Part shown: positions 14,756 through 22,591 of the stretch, in pieces
How the letters are laid out: each line of letters starts with the position of its first letter
Position numbering within the stretch: the first letter of the stretch is position 1
Assembly (NCBI GenBank): GCA_026394075.1
Contig: JAPKYX010000081.1
Span: 1 to 43,673, forward strand
Source of the DNA: Acidobacteriota bacterium
GTDB taxonomy: Bacteria; Acidobacteriota; Terriglobia; Bryobacterales; Bryobacteraceae
Length of the DNA: 43,673 nt
Direction of reading: 5' to 3'
Translations under genes and position numbers: made by a program
The notes under the pieces: generated by a model
Databases searched by the model: none
What the model was told of the DNA's origin: nothing
Seen by the model: only the letters and a program-made list of their open reading frames with translations

Positions 14756-16066
14756 CTACTTCTGAAAAACACGACGGAAAATTTCAGTCACATTGGATAG
14801 CTGCCGTGCTTCGGAGAATGCTGCCTCCAGCTGCTCCGCACTGAGGCGCGACTTGACTTCCGGTTCCACCGAGATGGCTGCCCGGAAATCTCCCTCTTCG
14901 GCCCAGCAGCGCATCGCATGGCCCTGGACCAGCTTGTAGGCGGCCTCGCGCAGCATGCCTGCCGCCGTGAGATCGAGTAGCAACTGGCCGGAGAAGACCA
15001 GTCCGCGGGTCAGTTCCAGGTTTCGGCGCATCCGCTCCGGCGAGACCACCAGCCCGTCGATCAGCCAAATCGTTTTGGCCAGCAGATAATCGACCAGGAT
15101 GGTGGAGTCCGGCAGAATCACCCGTTCGACGGAAGAGTGCGAAATGTCGCGTTCATGCCACAGCGCGATATCTTCAAACGCGGCCTGGACATTGGACCGG
15201 ACCACGCGCGCCAGGCCGCAGATCTGTTCACAGGTGACCGGATTCCGCTTGTGGGGCATTGCGGAGGAGCCCTTCTGCCCGGCGGCAAATGGTTCTTCCG
15301 CTTCCCGGACCTCGGTGCGTTGCAGGTGCCGCACTTCGAGCGCGATCTTTTCGCACGTAGCGGCGATCAGGGCGAGCGTGGAGGCTAGGTGGGCGTGCAG
15401 GTCCCGCGAGATCACTTGCGAAGCGATGGCGGCCGCCCGGAGGCCCAGGCGGGCGCAGATCTGCTCTTCCGCGGCCGGCGAAATGTGGCCAAACGTGCCC
15501 ACCGCACCCGACAGCTTGCCAATCCGCAGTTCATCGGCGGCGGAGCGGAAGCGCTGGGCATTGCGGCGCAGTTCGTCGAACCAGAGCGCCAGCTTCAGGC
15601 CGAACGTATACGGCTCCGCGTGGATGCCATGGGTGCGGCCAATGCAGACCGCATGCTGAAACTCGTACGCGCGCCGTTCCAGCACCGCCAGCAGCTTGTC
15701 CAGGCCGGTGGAGATTTCAGCGGCTGCCTGCTGGATCATCAGTGCCTGCGCGGTGTCGACCACATCGTTCGAGGTCAGGCCGTAGTGGAACCAGCGGGAC
15801 GATTCTGCCGCCCCCGCCGCGGCCATCGATTCGGCGACGCAGGTGGTGAAGGCGATCACGTCATGCTTCACCACATTCTCAATCTCAGTGATGCGGTCCA
15901 CCGCGATGGCGGCGTGCTGGCGGAGGGCCTGGGCGGCTTCCGTGGGGACAATGCCCATTTCGGCCAGCGTTTCGCTGGAGGCCAGTTCGACGGCCAGCCA
16001 CTGCTGGTACTTGTTCTCTTCGCTCCAGATATGGCCGAGCGTGGGCCGGGTGTAACGGGCAATCAT
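14756..16066 (-). CDS. purB: Adenylosuccinate lyase
   Basis: A 436-residue fumarase/aspartase-superfamily enzyme that cleaves SAICAR to AICAR and adenylosuccinate to AMP, releasing fumarate in purine synthesis. Motifs are MIARYTRP with HIWSEENKY at the N-terminus, GLTSNDVVDTA (97-107), the catalytic histidine region IGRTHGIHAEP (His146) and the superfamily signature GSSAMPHKRNP (266-276) with the catalytic serine loop. The length is that of bacterial PurB of the Bacillus/Thermotoga type. AGGAGA lies 7 bases before the ATG. It is followed at 67 bases' distance upstream by the WalJ-like gene on the same strand. Another purine gene, purS, lies about 6 kb away. Confidence 0.96.
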   Translation of the reverse strand: MIARYTRPTLGHIWSEENKYQQWLAVELASSETLAEMGIVPTEAAQALRQHAAIAVDRITEIENVVKHDVIAFTTCVAESMAAAGAAESSRWFHYGLTSNDVVDTAQALMIQQAAAEISTGLDKLLAVLERRAYEFQHAVCIGRTHGIHAEPYTFGLKLALWFDELRRNAQRFRSAADELRIGKLSGAVGTFGHISPAAEEQICARLGLRAAAIASQVISRDLHAHLASTLALIAATCEKIALEVRHLQRTEVREAEEPFAAGQKGSSAMPHKRNPVTCEQICGLARVVRSNVQAAFEDIALWHERDISHSSVERVILPDSTILVDYLLAKTIWLIDGLVVSPERMRRNLELTRGLVFSGQLLLDLTAAGMLREAAYKLVQGHAMRCWAEEGDFRAAISVEPEVKSRLSAEQLEAAFSEARQLSNVTEIFRRVFQK

Positions 16067-16132
16067 TATCGGTTCTCCTGGCGCGCCTTCGTCAGCCTTT
16101 CAGGCCGCAGCGCGCCGGTCAAGTTCTTAATC

Positions 16133-16936
16133 TCAAAGGGTGAACAACTCACCGGCTTGCCGGGGCTCCTGCACGATCAGCCTCGTGGCCAAGCCGCGCC
16201 GGTCGATCTCTTGCGAGGCCACCAGCCGGACCAGATCGGGGTAGTTGTTCTGCTCACTCAAGTGGCCCAGCACCAGCGTCGAAGTACGTTCATCCAGGTC
16301 ATCGCGGATAAACTGGCTGGCCACTTCATTCGACAAATGGCCCATCCGACCCATGACACGCTGCTTGACGGACCACGGATAGGGGCCCACCTTCAGCATG
16401 TCCAGGTCGTGGTTGGATTCGAGCAAGAGAAAGTCAGTTTGCCGCAAGTGCCACTTGATGGAATCGGGCACATAGCCCAAGTCGGTGGCGATGCCGATCA
16501 CCCGGCCTTCGGCGCGAATTGTGAATCCCACGGGGTCCACGGCGTCGTGCGGGATGGTGAAGCTGGTCACCTCGATATCGCCGATGGCAAAGGTCGCTCC
16601 GGCTTGGAAGGGCCGTACGTCGGGCTGATGGCCACCCCAATCGATCTGCTGGGCGCAGCGGTGAGACAGGTACACCGGCGTCTGCCGCCAGCCCGCCTCG
16701 CGCATGGGGCGGCTGGGCATTTTGGCGAGCACCGGTAATCCGGCGATGTGGTCGCTGTGCTCGTGGGTGACCAAGATCGCGTCCAGACGCTCCAGCGTTT
16801 CGCCGACGGCGGCCAGCCGCGCCATCGTCTCGCGGCGGCTCAACCCGGCATCGATCAGCAGCCGGGTGGTGCCGGTGGAGATGAAGGTGCAGTTGCCGGA
16901 GCTACTGGAGGCCAGGATGCAGATCTTGACGGGCAA
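16133..16936 (-). CDS. MBL-fold metallo-hydrolase (YycJ/WalJ type)
   Basis: A 267-residue metallo-beta-lactamase-fold protein of the YycJ/WalJ/VicX group, a family linked in Firmicutes to a 5'-3' exonuclease role in mismatch repair. The N-terminus ICILASSSSGN is typical of the group. The metal-binding motif is HEHSDH (His58, His60, Asp62, His63). Later metal ligands fit TIPHD, ATDLG and GHLSEQNNYP. The start is a TTG that gives the family N-terminus; GAGGA immediately precedes it and is too close to act as a normal ribosome-binding site, but a TAAAAT box lies 6 bases upstream, which suggests a leaderless message. Function inferred from family only. Confidence 0.88.
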   Translation of the reverse strand: MPVKICILASSSSGNCTFISTGTTRLLIDAGLSRRETMARLAAVGETLERLDAILVTHEHSDHIAGLPVLAKMPSRPMREAGWRQTPVYLSHRCAQQIDWGGHQPDVRPFQAGATFAIGDIEVTSFTIPHDAVDPVGFTIRAEGRVIGIATDLGYVPDSIKWHLRQTDFLLLESNHDLDMLKVGPYPWSVKQRVMGRMGHLSNEVASQFIRDDLDERTSTLVLGHLSEQNNYPDLVRLVASQEIDRRGLATRLIVQEPRQAGELFTL

Positions 16937-16942
16937 TCCTCA

Positions 16943-16948
16943 ATTTTA
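16943..16948 (-). promoter_or_regulatory. Candidate -10 box (leaderless type)
   Basis: On the minus strand GCTAAAAT is followed after 6 bases by the TTG start of the metallo-hydrolase gene. The same GCTAAAAT-6 bases-TTG arrangement occurs before nth (31501-31506). Confidence 0.45.
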
Positions 16949-17041
16949 GCGCTGTCACCGCTTGGGTGCTGCGAAAATGTGGCCCGGCCGGGCCGCAGGG
17001 CCCGCGATGCCTCAAACTGGACTCCAATAGCTGGAACGAAC

Positions 17042-17635
17042 CTAGCAGCGGCGGCGCAGGGCGAAGGCCATCAGCGCCAAGGTGCCGGCCATCAGACCGC
17101 CGGTTAGGGGTTCCGGAGTGGCCACGTTAAACGACCCTTCCGGGAGAGTGCCCAGATCGATGTCCGACAGGCTGAACTGCGCTCCCTCAAAGGACTGAAA
17201 TGAGACGTTCTGGAAAGTGATCTTGGAGCCGGTCACGGCGTTCTTCGCCACCGGGATGAAGTCAAAGGTGCCCAGCAGACCGCCCGTGCCCGCAAACGTC
17301 TGGAGCAGGTCCAAGCCGGAATGGAACGTGATCGTTCCCGCCGTATTGTCGATCGCGCCGGTGAAGTAAAGACCACCGGTGAAAATGGTGCCATCGGTGG
17401 CAGTCTGCGCCTGGAAGACGGTGGGGTCAAAAGCCAGGTCAAAGGTATAGGCGTAGAAAGGGCTGGTGCTGACGATGTTGGAGAGATTCACCTGCAGCTG
17501 GAGCGTCTGGCCGGAATAGTACACAGTGCCGCTGGAAGGAGTTAAGTCCAGCGTGGCGGTACCGGCGAAGGCCGGGGCGGCTGCGGCCAGCCAAGTGATG
17601 GCGGCGGCGTAAACGAAATTTCGAAAGCTATGCAT
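17042..17635 (-). CDS. Cohesin-like PEP-CTERM surface protein
   Basis: A 197-residue exported protein of three parts. A signal peptide (1-24, ending APAFAG) is followed by one beta-sandwich domain (about 27-165). That domain begins with LDLTPSSGTVYYSGQTLQLQ and has VNLSNI, YTFDLAFDPTVF, and GLLGTFDFIPV, the strand pattern of cohesin domains that dock dockerins. The end is a PEP-CTERM sorting signal: TPEP (173-176), a hydrophobic helix (about 179-192) and RRRC. PEP-CTERM signals are recognised by exosortase, which is not encoded here. The start is ATG 17635; a longer frame to 17725 would lack a signal peptide at its end. The neighbouring upstream gene on the same strand encodes a dockerin, so the pair may assemble at the cell surface. 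The cohesin reading is by strand pattern, not by a search. Confidence 0.8.
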   Translation of the reverse strand: MHSFRNFVYAAAITWLAAAAPAFAGTATLDLTPSSGTVYYSGQTLQLQVNLSNIVSTSPFYAYTFDLAFDPTVFQAQTATDGTIFTGGLYFTGAIDNTAGTITFHSGLDLLQTFAGTGGLLGTFDFIPVAKNAVTGSKITFQNVSFQSFEGAQFSLSDIDLGTLPEGSFNVATPEPLTGGLMAGTLALMAFALRRRC

Positions 17636-17754
17636 CGTCTTGTTTCTTTCTTGCTTTTTTAGATTTGGAGCCAAGCCCAGCAACTCGCCGGGCCAAGTGG
17701 TGGCCGCTTCCTCAACGGCTATCACTCCGGATTATCGCAACTGGGTCCGCGGAT

Positions 17755-17790
17755 GGGAACCGCAAATTCCAACGTTCTAGTACGGTTCCC
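17755..17790 (-). terminator. Hairpin after the dockerin gene
   Basis: GGGAACCG (17755-17762) pairs with CGGTTCCC (17783-17790) around a 20-base loop, 19 bases past the dockerin stop on the minus strand. No T-run follows, so it may end or slow transcription before the cohesin-like gene. Confidence 0.4.
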
Positions 17791-17808
17791 GTTCGAGTGC
17801 CATGCTGC

Positions 17809-18675
17809 CTACGGGCAGGTCGTGCCCCGAGGCAGCCGCGACTGGAGATAGCTCAGGTCTACGATGTTCACCAACCCGTCGCGATTGGTATCCGCAAGAT
17901 CGTTAAACCCGGCTTGGCCCCGGACGGTGCCAAAGGCTGCCCGGACGATCGCCACGTCCCGGCAGGTGACCGTGCCGTCGCCATCGAGATCCGCCGGCCG
18001 CAGCACCATGATGGTGAGCGCCCGGGTGGCCGCTGCGCCCACCAGTACCCGGTCCGGTTCACTGGCCAGGCCGTAGATCGTCTGTCCGGTGAGGTTGACA
18101 AAGTAGGTGGCCGGCGCAACGGGGGTCCCGGTGAGGCGCAGGCGCCCGGGGGCGCTGCGGTCCCACTGGAGTCCGTTTGAAGCAAGGGCGGCCGCTTCGC
18201 TGTCACTAAGGCTGACGATCGTTCCGGCGGAGGCCCGGATGCCATCACCGGGCGAGGTGGCCATCGCCAGCCGCGGGAAGCCCCGGGTGGCGGAGAGGCT
18301 GATGTCGATCGGCGAGCCGGTGTAGAGGATCAGGCGGTCCGCGATGCCGTTCAGTGCCACCGGTTCCGTGACGATCAACTGGACATCGCGCTGCGTGCTG
18401 CCGCCGCCGGTCACCAGCCGGATGGGCACTTGGAAGAGGCCGCCCACGCCGGTCGGGGTGCCGGCAATGGTCAGCTTCTTGCCATCAGGGCTGGGTGTTG
18501 CCGTCAGCCCCGGTGGCAGATCCTTCAGGACGGTCCAGGTACCGCTCAACCCCTCGGCCCCGGCCAGGGTCACCGAGTCGGAAGTAGAGCGGCGGGGTGG
18601 TGCTAAGCACCGGGCTATTGGGTTGCACGCGAATGCGCAGTGTGAACTGGCGGAGCGAGGGCTGGTCGTCGCCAT
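17809..18675 (-). CDS. C-terminal part of frameshifted dockerin protein (Ig-like + dockerin)
   Basis: This frame continues the upstream 889-residue protein after a one-base shift at 18577-18583. True coding starts at about 18579 (residues from DSVTLAGAEG on); the first 32 residues of the frame (before that) are antisense-like filler. It carries an Ig-like putative domain with GTWTVLKDLPPGLTATPSPDG and AGTPTGVGG, a second one with LTGTPVAP, and then a type-I dockerin at the C-terminus (DNA 17812-17991). The dockerin has two calcium loops: DLDGDGTVTCRD and DTNRDGLVNIVD, each with Asp/Asn at positions 1, 3, 5, 9/12, linked by a helix. Dockerins bind cohesins; a cohesin-like protein is encoded next. 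The corrected full protein would be about 1114 residues. As written, the sequence would yield this part only by frameshifting or re-initiation. Confidence 0.8.
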   Translation of the reverse strand: MATTSPRSASSHCAFACNPIARCLAPPRRSTSDSVTLAGAEGLSGTWTVLKDLPPGLTATPSPDGKKLTIAGTPTGVGGLFQVPIRLVTGGGSTQRDVQLIVTEPVALNGIADRLILYTGSPIDISLSATRGFPRLAMATSPGDGIRASAGTIVSLSDSEAAALASNGLQWDRSAPGRLRLTGTPVAPATYFVNLTGQTIYGLASEPDRVLVGAAATRALTIMVLRPADLDGDGTVTCRDVAIVRAAFGTVRGQAGFNDLADTNRDGLVNIVDLSYLQSRLPRGTTCP

Positions 18676-21154
18676 CGGCCACGTACCGGTACACCACCGG
18701 GAACTCCTGCACGGAAGTCACGGGTGGCGGGGTGCCGGTGATGCGGGCGGTATTGTTGCCCAGATCGGTGAAGGTGGCCCAGGAAGGCAGTCCGCTCACC
18801 GGCGACCACCTCACTTGGACGTTCGCTGCCGTGCCGTCAAAGGTATGCGAACTGGCGATACCCGAGGCCCAATCCACGGTCGTGTTCGCCGCCACGGTGG
18901 GCAGCGTTGGCGGGACCAGGTTGTACTTGGGTATCAGATCGATGATGGACGTGGGGCCGCCCGCGATCGGGGTGTAGAACATGTTGAACTTCCCGATGGA
19001 AGCGGGAAGCCCCGTCGGCTTGCCTTTCACCGTGACCGTTCCATCCGGGTTAAACCCTTGCGGTTCCATTCCCGTGGGGAACGGTTCCCCCGTCCGGAAA
19101 TAGTCCAGCATGTCCGGCTGGGCGGCGTTGGTTTGGATCGTGAACTGCGTCAGGCGGCCTCGCACCAGATTGATCGTCGTGGACGCGGTGGGCCAGACAA
19201 ACCGGAACCCTTCCTCGGCCCGGATGGTGTAGTTGCGGGTGGATGTGGTGCCGCCGCAGTTGGCGGTCACCACCACTGGGAACACCCCTGTGGCCGTGGC
19301 GGTGCCGCGGAAACCGTTACTGCTAAAGGTCACGCCCGCCGGCAGACTCCCGGCGGAGGAAAGCGAGCAGGGCAGCCCGGCGCTGGTGGAATCGAGCTGC
19401 GGGAAAAATGTCCGGTTGCCACCCACGGTGAACAGCGCGGTATCGACGCCGACAAACACCGGCGCCTGCGGAATCCGCAACTGGACCACGTTGCTGGTCC
19501 CTTGGCGCATCCGAATGGTGTTGGTGACGTAGCTGCCGCACTTGGGGTCAAGCGGCGTTGGGCTGAGGCCCGTGATCGGGTCCGCGGGGCAACTGATGTC
19601 GCTCGACTTCGGGTCGCGGCTGACGACGAAGCGGCCACCTGCGATCAGATAAGCGGTGAAGAAAATGTCCTTGCTGGGGTCCGAATCCACGGTGGGCTGG
19701 AAAAACTCCAGTGTGCGGCTGAATCGCGTGACCGGGCTGCCCTTGGTATCCGTACCGGTCTGGAGGAACCAGTTCCGCTGATAACTCTGGACCTGAAGGT
19801 TGAAGTTGCCGCCCTTATCGAAGGCGGTGTAGTTGAAGCTGGCGGCGGGGCCCGTGGGGCCCACCAACTGGCTGACATAGAAAGGCGTCCCACCATCGGC
19901 GGCGGGCAGCGGAACGGTAGAGGCAGCTTCGGGCAGTGTGGCCAGTTGAAAAGTCTGCTCAATCTTCTGGTTGCCCAGCGAATCCTTGAGCATGGCCGCC
20001 AAATCGGGAGGATTGGCTGCCGTGGCGCGTCCCGCCAGCAGAGCGTTGATGTCCCGCTGATTCTGCACGTCGCTAGCCAGTGAAATCGCCGCCGTCACGC
20101 CGCTGAGTACCGCGACCAGCACAATCGCGGCCGGTCCCGCGAAGGCGAGGAATGCCCCGGTGAGCAATGCACTAAGCGAGGCGCCTGCGGCGATGCCGAA
20201 GCCGACAAACGCAGAGACGGATAAGGCCAGCGAGCCGAACGCGATAGCTGCCAGGGCGGACAACGTGACGACTGTCGCAAAGGTGGACAACGACGCCAAC
20301 GCGATGACCGCGCGGCGTTGGGTTTCCAGCAGCCGGTCCGAGCCGTCGGCAAAGGCGGTGATCTTGTCGCTATAGGCCTTTTTGAGACCGACTTGTCGGA
20401 AGTAATTGGCGTTGGGCACCGGCCGGGAAGCAAACAAGCCGCCGATGCTGGGAAAGCAGTAGGAGACGTTGTCGAACGTCAGGTCGAGCGCTCTGGCGAT
20501 GGTAGGCTCCAGAGTAAACCGGCAGCTATTGGAGTTAAACCGGTTGTACTCATCAGCAGCGGCTTGAAAAAACGCGATTTCGTTCTGACGGACCGCCTCC
20601 TGCAGCCAGTTGACTACGGCGGTTTCGTCGGCCGTGCGTTGTGCCGGTTCCTTCATGATCGCACCCTTGATGAAGGTGCTCATGTAGGACCGCAATTCGT
20701 CACGCAGATCACTGCGGCCAAACTGGTAGATCAACGCCGCCGCCGATTCCGGCAGGCCGCGCATGGCCAGCCAGCTGTTGACGATGGTCTTCTCAAAGTT
20801 GCTGCGGCCCAGGTTGCAATTGCGGATGATGCGGTTCGAGGGCAGATCCGGGCAGATGTTCGGGTCGCCGCCACTGATGATGATCGGACCCGCGGCAAAG
20901 GGAGGAATGTAATTCGCCGGGACCAACGGCGCGTTGTCAAAGCTGACATCCTGGGGAAGGGTAATGTTGATGGTTCCGGTGACGGTAATCACCGGCGAGA
21001 CAGTCACCAGCGGCGGATCACTGGCCTGCGCCATCAGCGGCTGCCCGACCATCACGGTCGACATCAGGATCGCCACCGCTTGCCCCACCGACATCGACGC
21101 CCGGACGGCCACGTCCCAAAACCGTCTCCACTTCATCACCAACGAATCGATCAT
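18485..21154 (-). CDS. Large secreted protein: helical/hydrophobic N-terminal region, Ig-like repeats; frameshifted before its dockerin
   Basis: An 889-residue frame, authentic to about residue 858 (DNA 18581). A signal peptide (1-43, ending LMAQA) is followed by a mostly helical region (about 110-280). A long hydrophobic block (282-360) with two to three helices, rich in Ala, Leu, Ser and Gly, comes next. From about 370 the protein is beta-rich with Ig-like putative domains, including AGVTFSSNGFRGTATATG and GLPSWATFTDLGNNTARITGTPPP. Then the frame is lost: from residue 859 it reads through an antisense-like arginine-rich run, while the natural continuation lies in the frame of the 17809-18675 entry. 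A strong GGAGG site sits about 7 bases before the ATG. No known family fits the N-terminal half. It could be a pore-forming or membrane-anchoring module carried by a dockerin-docked surface protein; this is inference. Confidence 0.8.
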   Translation of the reverse strand: MIDSLVMKWRRFWDVAVRASMSVGQAVAILMSTVMVGQPLMAQASDPPLVTVSPVITVTGTINITLPQDVSFDNAPLVPANYIPPFAAGPIIISGGDPNICPDLPSNRIIRNCNLGRSNFEKTIVNSWLAMRGLPESAAALIYQFGRSDLRDELRSYMSTFIKGAIMKEPAQRTADETAVVNWLQEAVRQNEIAFFQAAADEYNRFNSNSCRFTLEPTIARALDLTFDNVSYCFPSIGGLFASRPVPNANYFRQVGLKKAYSDKITAFADGSDRLLETQRRAVIALASLSTFATVVTLSALAAIAFGSLALSVSAFVGFGIAAGASLSALLTGAFLAFAGPAAIVLVAVLSGVTAAISLASDVQNQRDINALLAGRATAANPPDLAAMLKDSLGNQKIEQTFQLATLPEAASTVPLPAADGGTPFYVSQLVGPTGPAASFNYTAFDKGGNFNLQVQSYQRNWFLQTGTDTKGSPVTRFSRTLEFFQPTVDSDPSKDIFFTAYLIAGGRFVVSRDPKSSDISCPADPITGLSPTPLDPKCGSYVTNTIRMRQGTSNVVQLRIPQAPVFVGVDTALFTVGGNRTFFPQLDSTSAGLPCSLSSAGSLPAGVTFSSNGFRGTATATGVFPVVVTANCGGTTSTRNYTIRAEEGFRFVWPTASTTINLVRGRLTQFTIQTNAAQPDMLDYFRTGEPFPTGMEPQGFNPDGTVTVKGKPTGLPASIGKFNMFYTPIAGGPTSIIDLIPKYNLVPPTLPTVAANTTVDWASGIASSHTFDGTAANVQVRWSPVSGLPSWATFTDLGNNTARITGTPPPVTSVQEFPVVYRYVADGDDQPSLRQFTLRIRVQPNSPVLSTTPPLYFRLGDPGRGRGVERYLDRPEGSATGADGNTQP

Positions 21155-21293
21155 TACTTTCCTCCGATGTATAACCGTGGTCCCCAGCGTGATTCCGCCT
21201 GGAATCCCAGCGGGCTGCGAAAAAGGCCGGAAACCGCTTGCTGACGCGTGCGGCTCAGAAACCTACAGCTCTTCTTTTGCAACAACTCTGAAA

Positions 21294-21308
21294 TAGCTCA
21301 CTGAGCTA
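21294..21308. promoter_or_regulatory. 15-base palindrome, operator- or hairpin-like
   Basis: TAGCTCA-C-TGAGCTA is a perfect inverted repeat with a single central base. TAGCTCA occurs again at about 21431-21437. It could be a regulator binding site or part of leader structure. Confidence 0.45.
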
Positions 21309-21370
21309 CGACCGTGAGGGAGTGGTGCCGCAGACCCCTTTTCCCACAGCCCACTCGATTGAACTTGCCT

Positions 21371-21414
21371 TCATCCGTCGCTGCCCATCGCCCCGAGGCT
21401 TCGCGCCTGGATGA
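21371..21414 (-). ncRNA. Candidate structured RNA leader element
   Basis: An outer stem pairs TCATCC (21371-21376) with GGATGA (21409-21414). Inside it, AGGC (21396-21399) and GCCT (21405-21408) form a hairpin that stacks directly on the outer stem, leaving a 19-base single strand (21377-21395). On the minus strand this lies about 220 bases before the start of the large dockerin protein gene. It does not match the riboswitch consensuses I know. Confidence 0.3.
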
Positions 21415-21539
21415 TGGTTACGAGACATGATAGCTCAAAATTTGACTCTATCGTTACAATTGAGCGGCCGAAGGGCAGGAAAGCACGTAAAGCACGGAAT
21501 GGGAGTACTAAGGAAAGAAGAGGAAAGAGCGGATAGAAA

Positions 21540-22223
21540 CTAAGAGCGCAGGCGCGTTGCTAGTAATACCAGTACTGAGATGGCGCCAAACATAAGACCG
21601 GTGGAGGGCTCCGGAACCACTGACTGGGCATCGCTCACCACGGCGGCCCGGTAAGTGACGACCAGTTCCGGCACTCCCAACGACGCCTCACGGCTGGCAA
21701 AGTAAGGGGAGGCTCCGCCAGTCACGTCTTTGCCCAACCGGAATCCCGCGTTGACAAATGTACCCTTCACCCAGCTTTGGACGACGCTGGTGACATCCCA
21801 TTCGCGATAGCGATCCACGGAACCATCGAGAACCAGCAGCTCCGCCACCGGCGTCGGGTCAAAAGCCGGAGCATTGGACGCGGTTGCCGTATTCTCGCTC
21901 CAAGCCGTCAGATTCCGGTAGGCCCGCAGGTACTGGCCGAACTGTTGGTTGGCCTGATGGTGGAGGCGCAACGTCGCGGAAGTGACGCTGGAACCGGCAC
22001 CGATGGAGGCGAGATCGAAGGCGATCAGTCCCCCTGTGGGCGCATTGGCCGGGCCGTCCACCCACACAAATGCGTCCGTGCCGGCGTTGAAATCCCGGAA
22101 AATATCCGCATCCACGATCCAGGTGTCCTGGCTGGCAGCCAACGTGATTGTCCCAGCTGCCGACGGCAGGCCCAATGCCAGCGTAAGCAGAAGAGAGTAT
22201 ACGGCTGCAATCAAGAGGTTCAT
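21540..22223 (-). CDS. DNRLRE-domain PEP-CTERM surface protein
   Basis: A 227-residue exported protein. A signal peptide (1-23, ending SAAG) precedes a DNRLRE-type beta-domain (about 25-195) with the usual opening TITLAASQDTWIVDAD, then LIAFDLASI, SATLRLHH, WDVTSVVQSWVKGT, and a closing PELVVTY. Such domains are seen in secreted or S-layer-associated proteins, often with carbohydrate-related roles. The C-terminus is a PEP-CTERM signal: VVPEPSTG (202-209), a hydrophobic helix, and a short RLRS end. An AGGG element is about 9 bases before the ATG. It is the upstream neighbour of the dockerin protein gene and probably part of the same surface locus. Function of this member is unknown. Confidence 0.86.
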   Translation of the reverse strand: MNLLIAAVYSLLLTLALGLPSAAGTITLAASQDTWIVDADIFRDFNAGTDAFVWVDGPANAPTGGLIAFDLASIGAGSSVTSATLRLHHQANQQFGQYLRAYRNLTAWSENTATASNAPAFDPTPVAELLVLDGSVDRYREWDVTSVVQSWVKGTFVNAGFRLGKDVTGGASPYFASREASLGVPELVVTYRAAVVSDAQSVVPEPSTGLMFGAISVLVLLATRLRS

Positions 22224-22345
22224 GGCGGTTTCCCTGAGGATCGAACTCTTGAATTCTAACTCGTAATGGTGCGAAATGTATACAAGAAATCGATGACGGC
22301 GATATGAAAAACGCTATCCAGCCATCTGTGGGATGATGAAAATGA

Positions 22346-22591
22346 ATGACTGTCCGCGTTTATGTTTTCCCGAAGGCCACCGTGCTCGATCCGCAAGGCC
22401 AGGCAGTGCGCAATGCGCTGGTGAGCCAAGGTCACCAGTCGGTGGCCCAGGTGCGGCAGGGCAAAGTGTTTGATTTACAACTGGAAGGCGTGGCCGATGC
22501 CGCGGCGGCCCGGGCGGAAGGTGAGCAGATTGCCCACGATGTCCTGGCCAACCCAGTGATCGAAAGCTACCGCGTCGAAGTGCTGGCCTAG
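22346..22591 (+). CDS. purS: Phosphoribosylformylglycinamidine synthase subunit PurS
   Basis: An 81-residue protein matching PurS, the small dimeric subunit that bridges PurL and PurQ in the FGAM synthase complex of de novo purine synthesis. Seen are VRVYVFPKATVLDPQGQAVRNAL, the standard N-terminus, then VRQGKVFDLQLEG and a C-terminal ANPVIESYRVEVL. The length is typical. Neither purL nor purQ is in the window; purB lies about 6 kb away in the other orientation. Its stop codon overlaps that of the convergent Mrp-type gene by three bases within CTAG. No convincing ribosome-binding site precedes the ATG. Confidence 0.95.
   Translation: MTVRVYVFPKATVLDPQGQAVRNALVSQGHQSVAQVRQGKVFDLQLEGVADAAAARAEGEQIAHDVLANPVIESYRVEVLA

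Larger units (their letters stand above)
21155..21539. other. 385-base non-coding stretch upstream of the large dockerin protein gene
   Basis: It lies between the DNRLRE PEP-CTERM gene and the dockerin protein gene, both on the minus strand. It includes the strong GGAGG ribosome-binding site (about 21162-21168), a palindrome at 21294-21308 and a nested inverted-repeat structure at 21371-21414. The AT-rich part at about 21430-21465 could hold the promoter, with TATCAT on the minus strand, but no -35 is certain. Short open frames here have no protein-like features. It is a good candidate for a long regulatory 5' leader. Confidence 0.55.

Noticed and set aside
15389..16738. A 449-residue plus-strand frame over purB and the metallo-hydrolase
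   Set aside because: It is the antisense of two well-supported genes; high G+C makes such long shadows common here.
18344..20083. A 579-residue plus-strand frame opposite the dockerin protein gene
   Set aside because: Composition is shadow-like (Arg, His, Gly), with no domain, signal peptide or ribosome-binding site.
21155..21440. Cyclic di-GMP or cobalamin riboswitch in the leader
   Set aside because: I looked for the GEMM and B12-box consensuses and did not find them; the structure is reported only as an unknown candidate.
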